Below, piece by piece: positions 44,851 through 48,369 of a DNA stretch of 48,369 nucleotides (positions within the stretch are counted from its first letter, which is position 1; each line of letters opens with the position of its first letter). A model generated the notes under the pieces. It was not told where the DNA came from. It did no database searches and saw only the letters and a program-made list of their open reading frames with translations. The stretch lies in the NCBI GenBank assembly GCA_013349405.1, contig DUZS01000029.1, positions 1 through 48,369 on the forward strand, written 5' to 3'. A program made the translations under genes and the position numbers. This DNA comes from Desulfuromonadales bacterium. Lineage in GTDB: Bacteria > Desulfobacterota > Desulfuromonadia > Geobacterales > Pseudopelobacteraceae.

Positions 44851-45039
44851 CTAAATGTGCGGTTCAAAATCCGGAAGGTATATTATGTGCTGCTCAGTAC
44901 CCGCAAAATGATCGATATGGTGTTCAGTACCTGGGGCATGATCTTTATGATGCTCATTTTGGCAGGTATGTATTTTGTGGCTGTGGTGTGCAGTCCCTGG
45001 AACAGGATCCGCGCAGTGCTTCTTCCGTAATATCACCAT
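44851..45039 (-). CDS. His-rich decapeptide-repeat small protein (candidate)
   Basis: 62 residues from ATG 45039 with GGAG at seven-base spacing. The sequence holds imperfect 10-residue repeats: EHHKDHAPGT, EHHIDHFAGT, EQHIIYLPDF, with a 12-residue variant before them (AHHSHKIHTCQN). In DNA this is a 30 bp period from 44865 to 44955. There are 15 His and two Cys, suggesting metal binding. No signal peptide. It is 54 bp upstream of the coiled-coil gene on the same strand. The plus strand is also open here, so coding direction is inferred from the start site and operon. Confidence 0.45.
   Translation of the reverse strand: MVILRKKHCADPVPGTAHHSHKIHTCQNEHHKDHAPGTEHHIDHFAGTEQHIIYLPDFEPHI
44861..44990. 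repeat. Degenerate 30 bp tandem repeat
   Basis: Units start near 44865, 44895, 44925 and 44955 with the shared core CAGTACC...ATGATC...TATG; a fifth begins at +36 (44991). It underlies the His-rich small ORF. Confidence 0.65.
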
Positions 45040-45378
45040 TATCAATCTCCATGACTTTTGATTTACCGTATTTTTCACTCTGTAAGAAAAAGCGACGTGT
45101 TCAATAGGGCATACGTTCGCCATAACAAGAAGCAATACTGTTGTGGCATGGGGGGACAAAAACCGTCGGCAGTGGGGAAATGGCAGCACCATGGCCGGGA
45201 GCGCTTCTCCAGTCGAGGTATCAGGTTACAATGGCCCCGTCAGCGTCGCTTCAGTGGTAAATCCGCATACCGTTCTGAGAGAGACTATCGCTCACAACGA
45301 CGCACCACTCCGGTTGGTTGAAGGTATTGGACCGTTGATATTCAACTGATTTAAGTATGTTACAAGTGAGGTAGCAGA
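45040..45378. other. 339 bp region between the His-rich ORF and the MlaC-like gene
   Basis: No recognised gene. A plus-strand frame at 45143-45349 (68 codons) lacks a convincing ribosome site and matches no family I know. Promoters for the divergent units must lie here, but no clear -35/-10 or GG-N10-GC consensus was found. Confidence 0.4.
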
Positions 45379-45969
45379 ATGTTAAAACAGGGCATAACAA
45401 TTATTATTGCCGGTATATTCCTGATAAACACGGCTTTTGCAGGAGTCACAGGCGATGTGAAAAATTCCGTAAACGAACTATTCCGCATCGTCTCTGACAA
45501 AAAAATGAAGACTCATGAACAGGAACGACGTCAGGCTCTCAAAAAGGTAATCAACGCTATTTTTGATTATTCAGAGATGTCGAAACAATCGCTTGGTAAG
45601 CACTGGAATGAACGTACGCCAGGCGAACGCCATCAGTTTACCGATTTATTCGCATTGCTCCTGGAAAATTCCTACCTGAGCAAGATTGAGTCTTACAATA
45701 ATGAGAAGATCGTTTACCTGAAGGAAACGCTTGATGACAATTACGCCGAGATTAAATCGAAGATAGTTACCGCAAAACGTGACGAGTATACACTGGATTA
45801 CCGCCTGCTCAGTGTAAATGGCACGTGGAAGGTATATGACATAGTCATAGAAGGTGTCAGCATGGTTTCCAACTACCGGGCTCAATTCAACAGGGTCATA
45901 AATGACAAGGGCTACAGCGGACTTGTAAAAGTACTCCAAACAAAAACAAGTGAGATAACGGCATCATAA
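45379..45969 (+). CDS. MlaC/Ttg2D-family phospholipid-binding protein
   Basis: 196 residues with signal peptide (ITIIIAGIFLINTAFA). Tol_Tol_Ttg2 family signs: VNELFRIVSDKKMKTHEQER, FDYSEMSKQSLGKHW, TPGERHQFTDLFALLLENSY, NGTWKVYDIVIEGVSMVSNYR. MlaC ferries phospholipids between outer membrane and the MlaFEDB complex. The usual mlaFEDB genes are absent, so it is an orphan copy. GAGGTAG ribosome site. Confidence 0.88.
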   Translation: MLKQGITIIIAGIFLINTAFAGVTGDVKNSVNELFRIVSDKKMKTHEQERRQALKKVINAIFDYSEMSKQSLGKHWNERTPGERHQFTDLFALLLENSYLSKIESYNNEKIVYLKETLDDNYAEIKSKIVTAKRDEYTLDYRLLSVNGTWKVYDIVIEGVSMVSNYRAQFNRVINDKGYSGLVKVLQTKTSEITAS

Positions 45970-45997
45970 CGTGCACTAAAGGACAAGGAGCTTCACT

Positions 45998-46084
45998 ATG
46001 AGTCACTACGTGCAAAAGGAACCAGCTATAGTCATCCAGAATGATATGCCAGCTTTATCCATCATCGCGGCGTTCCACCCGGTA
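45998..46084 (+). other. 5' fragment of an unrecognised gene
   Basis: AAGGAG eight bases before ATG 45998 and about 29 codons (MSHYVQKEPAIVIQNDMPAL...) before the sequence runs into the M20 pseudogene on the other strand. Probably a gene truncated by the rearrangement. Confidence 0.3.
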
Positions 46085-46980
46085 TTATGCTTCCGTTGCC
46101 AAACAGAGTGCCGCATAGATGCGCGCCGCACTCATCACTTCGTCAAAGTTGACCCGTTCATCTGGCGTATGAGCGGTTTCCAAAGATCCCGGGCCCAGGA
46201 TTAGCGGTTTCACTCCTGCCGCAAAAAAGAGATTGCCATCGGAATGAGAGCGGAAGGCTTTCAACTGATAACGACAGGTCAAGCTTCGAATAAATTTCTT
46301 GCACTGCCTGAGCCAGATAATTGTCAGTACCAAGATTGTAACCGCATGAGGCAAAATCAAAGGAATCTTCCAGCTTCAGGCTGTGAATAAGCAGGTCTGA
46401 GTCTGAGACAATCTAGCGAATCGACTCTTGAAGAGCAATTGGATCATGTCCAGGCGGAAGATGCAGGTCGATCCAGGCTTCGCACCGGTCAGGAACAACA
46501 AAACCAGCCTGTGACGACTTCATTTTGCGAATGGAATACACAACCTCGGAATTTTCCCGATTGAACAGCGGATCGTTACCAAGCAACAACAGAACTCGCA
46601 GCATCGACTCAACTGCGTTGTGCCCCAGTTCGGGAAGCGAAGAGTGACTGCGGAGGCCGCGTGTTACGAATCCGGCTTCCAGGTAGCCATAGTGGGCAAA
46701 TCCTGCCGCAAGACTGGTTGGTTCTCAAATGACGACCCATGGCGGACGGCATGACTCAAGAAAGATAGAACTGCCATCTCCGTTTTCTTCTTCCCCGACT
46801 ACCAGCAAAAGCCCGACGGAAGGTCGTTCAGCAGGAGCCAATGTTTCGGCTATTGCCAGCCAGGCTTCGACCATTGCGGCGCCCCCCCCTTCATGTCGGC
46901 GCTCCCCAATCCACGAATAATGCCATTTTCCGAAAGCGGCCCATAATTATCCAGATCCCAGGCGGGTATTGGGACAGGAG
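46085..46980 (-). pseudogene. M20 family peptidase (ArgE/DapE/CPG2 type), degraded
   Basis: Read across frames: GLGSADMKGG, AMVEAWLAIAETLAP, GLLLVVGEEENGDGSS, EPTSLAAGFAHYGYLEAGF, DRCEAWIDLHLPPGHDP and finally RSHSDGNLFFAAGVKPLILGPGSLETAHTPDE. These are metal-site and dimerisation-domain motifs of M20 amidohydrolases. Lesions: frameshift at a C8 tract (46882-46889), in-frame TGA (46725-46727) just before EPTS, TAG (46413-46415), and another frameshift near 46280. The N-terminal part is missing where the IS3 remnant begins. Confidence 0.88.
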
Positions 46981-47017
46981 TAAAAGCAATGGTTCGACCC
47001 AAAAAAGGAGAGATTCA

Positions 47018-47130
47018 ATGCCACACCATCGGAAGCGTCACAGCGCAGATTTTAAAGCCAAGTTGCCTTGGCAGCCCTTTCGGAGTCAAAGACTCTTGCG
47101 GAACTTGCAACCGAGTACAAGGTTCACAGG
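47018..47130 (+). mobile_element. IS3-family orfA remnant
   Basis: AAAAAGGAG then ATG; MPHHRKRHSADFKAK, one base missing, then VALAALSESKTLAELATEYK and VHR. This is the N-terminal helix-turn-helix of an IS3-family OrfA. It stops near 47130, inside the end of the DUF5670 gene; no orfB or terminal repeats were seen. Confidence 0.8.
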
Positions 47131-47273
47131 ACCCTCCGCCCCTGGATGACACGCAGCAAAACCACTATAATTGCAATTATGAGCAGAATATGAATCAGTC
47201 CACCCATTGTGTAAGAAGTCACTATTCCCAACAGCCACAGGATTATCAGAACCATACAGATTGTCCACAACAT
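47124..47273 (-). CDS. DUF5670 (lmo0937-type) small membrane protein
   Basis: 49 residues behind AAGGGGGC. MLWTICMVLIILWLLGIVTS, YTMGGLIHILLIIAIIVVLL and RVIQGRRVL: two membrane spans with the family features LWLLG-VTSYTMGG and RVIQGRR. Common in stress-gene clusters; function unknown. Its stop codon lies in the IS3 remnant junction. Confidence 0.85.
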   Translation of the reverse strand: MLWTICMVLIILWLLGIVTSYTMGGLIHILLIIAIIVVLLRVIQGRRVL

Positions 47274-47381
47274 GGTGCCCCCTTCGAAAAATTAAACAAA
47301 TGCAGCTACTAATTTGTTCTATGCTTGTCCGAGCCGCAAAGACCCACCGGACAGGTCTTCACGGTCTCGAAAGTGTGTAAC

Positions 47382-48029
47382 CTATTTTTTCCCGCTGTAT
47401 AATTCGGCCTTAATTTCATCCAGAGCTAACAGTACCGGCTTAAGCGATTCTTTCAACGCATTCAGGTTCTGGACCGATTTGCCGGCTACCGGGGTGATGC
47501 CCTCAATACCTTTCGGAGTCAAGTCGTTTGACAGATATTTCAGGATTTCCTTCAGGTCAATCAAATATTCATTATACGCACCTTTTATACCCAATCCCGC
47601 GGCGGGTACCTGCGCATAAATTTCGGCAAGTTTACTCCGCCTCTGATCGCTCAGATTACGGATTTCAGCATTTGTGAATGTGTCGCCCTGCTTTTCCCAC
47701 TCGCCAAAATACTCCTTGCTGTGTGACTTCATGTCATCCAGTCGTTTTATTACTTTTTTACCTTCATGCTCCAGCTTTTCAAGTTCATTTGAATAGGTAT
47801 GGAATGGTTTTTTTAAATCCGATTTCTCACTCCTGACAAGCGCTTCAAGCGATGCTGCAGTAACGTCAAGCTGGACATCCATCTTCCTGATTTCACTGTC
47901 CATGTCCTTAATTGAATTGGAGGTTTTAACGGAACGATCCATACCGGTGGTTGCACAGCCACCCAGAAAAGAAGCGGCACCTAATAGCAGCACAGTGTAA
48001 ATAGCAAGCGAGTGATTTCTAAATTTCAT
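47382..48029 (-). CDS. DUF2959 lipoprotein
   Basis: 215 residues from ATG 48029 (GGAGAAAACC upstream). Lipobox FLGGC (Cys25). Mature protein is a long helical coiled coil: VKTSNSIKDMDSEIRKMDVQ, LEALVRSEKSDLKKPFHTYS, RRSKLAEIYAQVPAAGLGIK. This matches the DUF2959 family of envelope proteins. Preceded by a sigma-54-type element at 48134-48150. Confidence 0.82.
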   Translation of the reverse strand: MKFRNHSLAIYTVLLLGAASFLGGCATTGMDRSVKTSNSIKDMDSEIRKMDVQLDVTAASLEALVRSEKSDLKKPFHTYSNELEKLEHEGKKVIKRLDDMKSHSKEYFGEWEKQGDTFTNAEIRNLSDQRRSKLAEIYAQVPAAGLGIKGAYNEYLIDLKEILKYLSNDLTPKGIEGITPVAGKSVQNLNALKESLKPVLLALDEIKAELYSGKK

Positions 48030-48133
48030 GGTTTTCTCCTTTTGTTTCCGTAATGGGTTAATGTGACAATAAATCCCTCTTTTCAGCAACTCCACCACGA
48101 CAACTCCGATAGCAGTCATATTATGTACTGACG

Positions 48134-48150
48134 AAGCAATTAGTCAGCCA
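48134..48150 (-). promoter_or_regulatory. Sigma-54 promoter 4
   Basis: Minus strand TGGCTG-N5-TTGCTT, GG-N10-GC, ~95 bp before the DUF2959 ATG. The CAGTTA/TGTGACAGATT box of the other three was not found upstream. Confidence 0.5.
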
Positions 48151-48301
48151 AGTACGTGGTAAAAGTTACAAACGTGGAATAATGGTTATGTATCGGTATG
48201 TTAGAATGTAACGGGGGGCTGTTTCTCTGGAAGGACGGTTCTGCCAGCCTCAATATATGGTGGATCCTCAATATTATGAGGGTACTTTAAGGAGAGAAAT
48301 A

Positions 48302-48369
48302 ATGGAATCGGTACGAGGTCATGCTTCTGTGTTAATGCCGGCGGTAGCATCTGCTCCGTACAATCCCAT
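48302..48369 (+). CDS. Start of a gene cut by the window end
   Basis: GGAGAG six bases before ATG 48302 and 22 open codons (MESVRGHASVLMPAVASAP...). Too short to identify. Divergent from DUF2959 across a ~270 bp spacer. Confidence 0.45.
   Translation, partial: MESVRGHASVLMPAVASAPYNP

Noticed and set aside
44799..45107. Plus-strand ORF over the 30 bp repeat
   Set aside because: Poor start context, and the minus frame gives the more regular His-rich repeat with a good GGAG; not fully excluded.

Overview
This window looks like chromosome of a Geobacter-type deltaproteobacterium (Geobacteraceae/Desulfuromonadales). Pointers are a eukaryote-like citrate synthase, a desulfoferrodoxin-rubrerythrin pair, a small 2[4Fe-4S] ferredoxin, acetate kinase, a secreted CxxCH protein behind a GEMM-type cyclic dinucleotide riboswitch, and many sigma-54-type promoters. 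The assignment rests on recognised families, not on a database search.

Left part (1-27.3 kb). It opens inside a large secreted protein made of 95-residue Ig-like repeats with a dockerin-like C-terminus, followed by a lipoprotein carrying one such repeat and a cohesin-like domain. Then, on the minus strand, come an IPT/TIG protein, lptG with a wrecked lptF remnant, dfx-rbr (oxygen and peroxide defence), citrate synthase and an Xaa-Pro peptidase. A plus-strand operon runs dCMP deaminase-nrdR-ribD-ribE-ribBA-queH. Ferredoxin, ackA, truD-trmL, serA-lgt, ferritin-DUF1450 and the minus-strand operon dxs-pyrF-rlmB-phasin-ubiB follow. This is mostly ordinary core metabolism.

Boundary (27.3-28.6 kb). 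Two tRNA-Arg genes (anticodons TCG and TCT) are followed by a radC 3' remnant and degenerate, gene-poor DNA with inverted and tandem repeats, typical of a decayed integrative element next to a tRNA.

Right part (28.6-48.4 kb). A GEMM-Ib riboswitch with an adenine at the ligand-specificity position (expected to sense 3',3'-cGAMP) and an overlapping intrinsic terminator precedes a secreted diheme-motif protein with Ig-like repeats and a His/Asp-rich tail. Next is a dense envelope-stress island: a cardiolipin-synthase-like lipoprotein, an AI-2E family permease, a MacA-MacB-TolC efflux operon, PGPGW, DUF3309, BON and Usp proteins, a TPM/TPM/LemA/coiled-coil cluster with a His-rich small ORF, an MlaC-like protein, DUF5670 and DUF2959. 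At least three units share one sigma-54 promoter design (box CAGTTA-N7/8-TGTGACRGATT located 91-92 bp before a GG-N10-GC element). Two of these promoters are a ~185 bp duplication, and a fourth GG-N10-GC element lies at the right end. The island also holds an M20 peptidase pseudogene and an IS3 orfA remnant.

The most interesting items are the cGAMP-type riboswitch with its surface CxxCH/His-Asp protein, the shared sigma-54 envelope-stress regulon, the His-rich decapeptide small ORF, and the lptF remnant beside an intact lptG.
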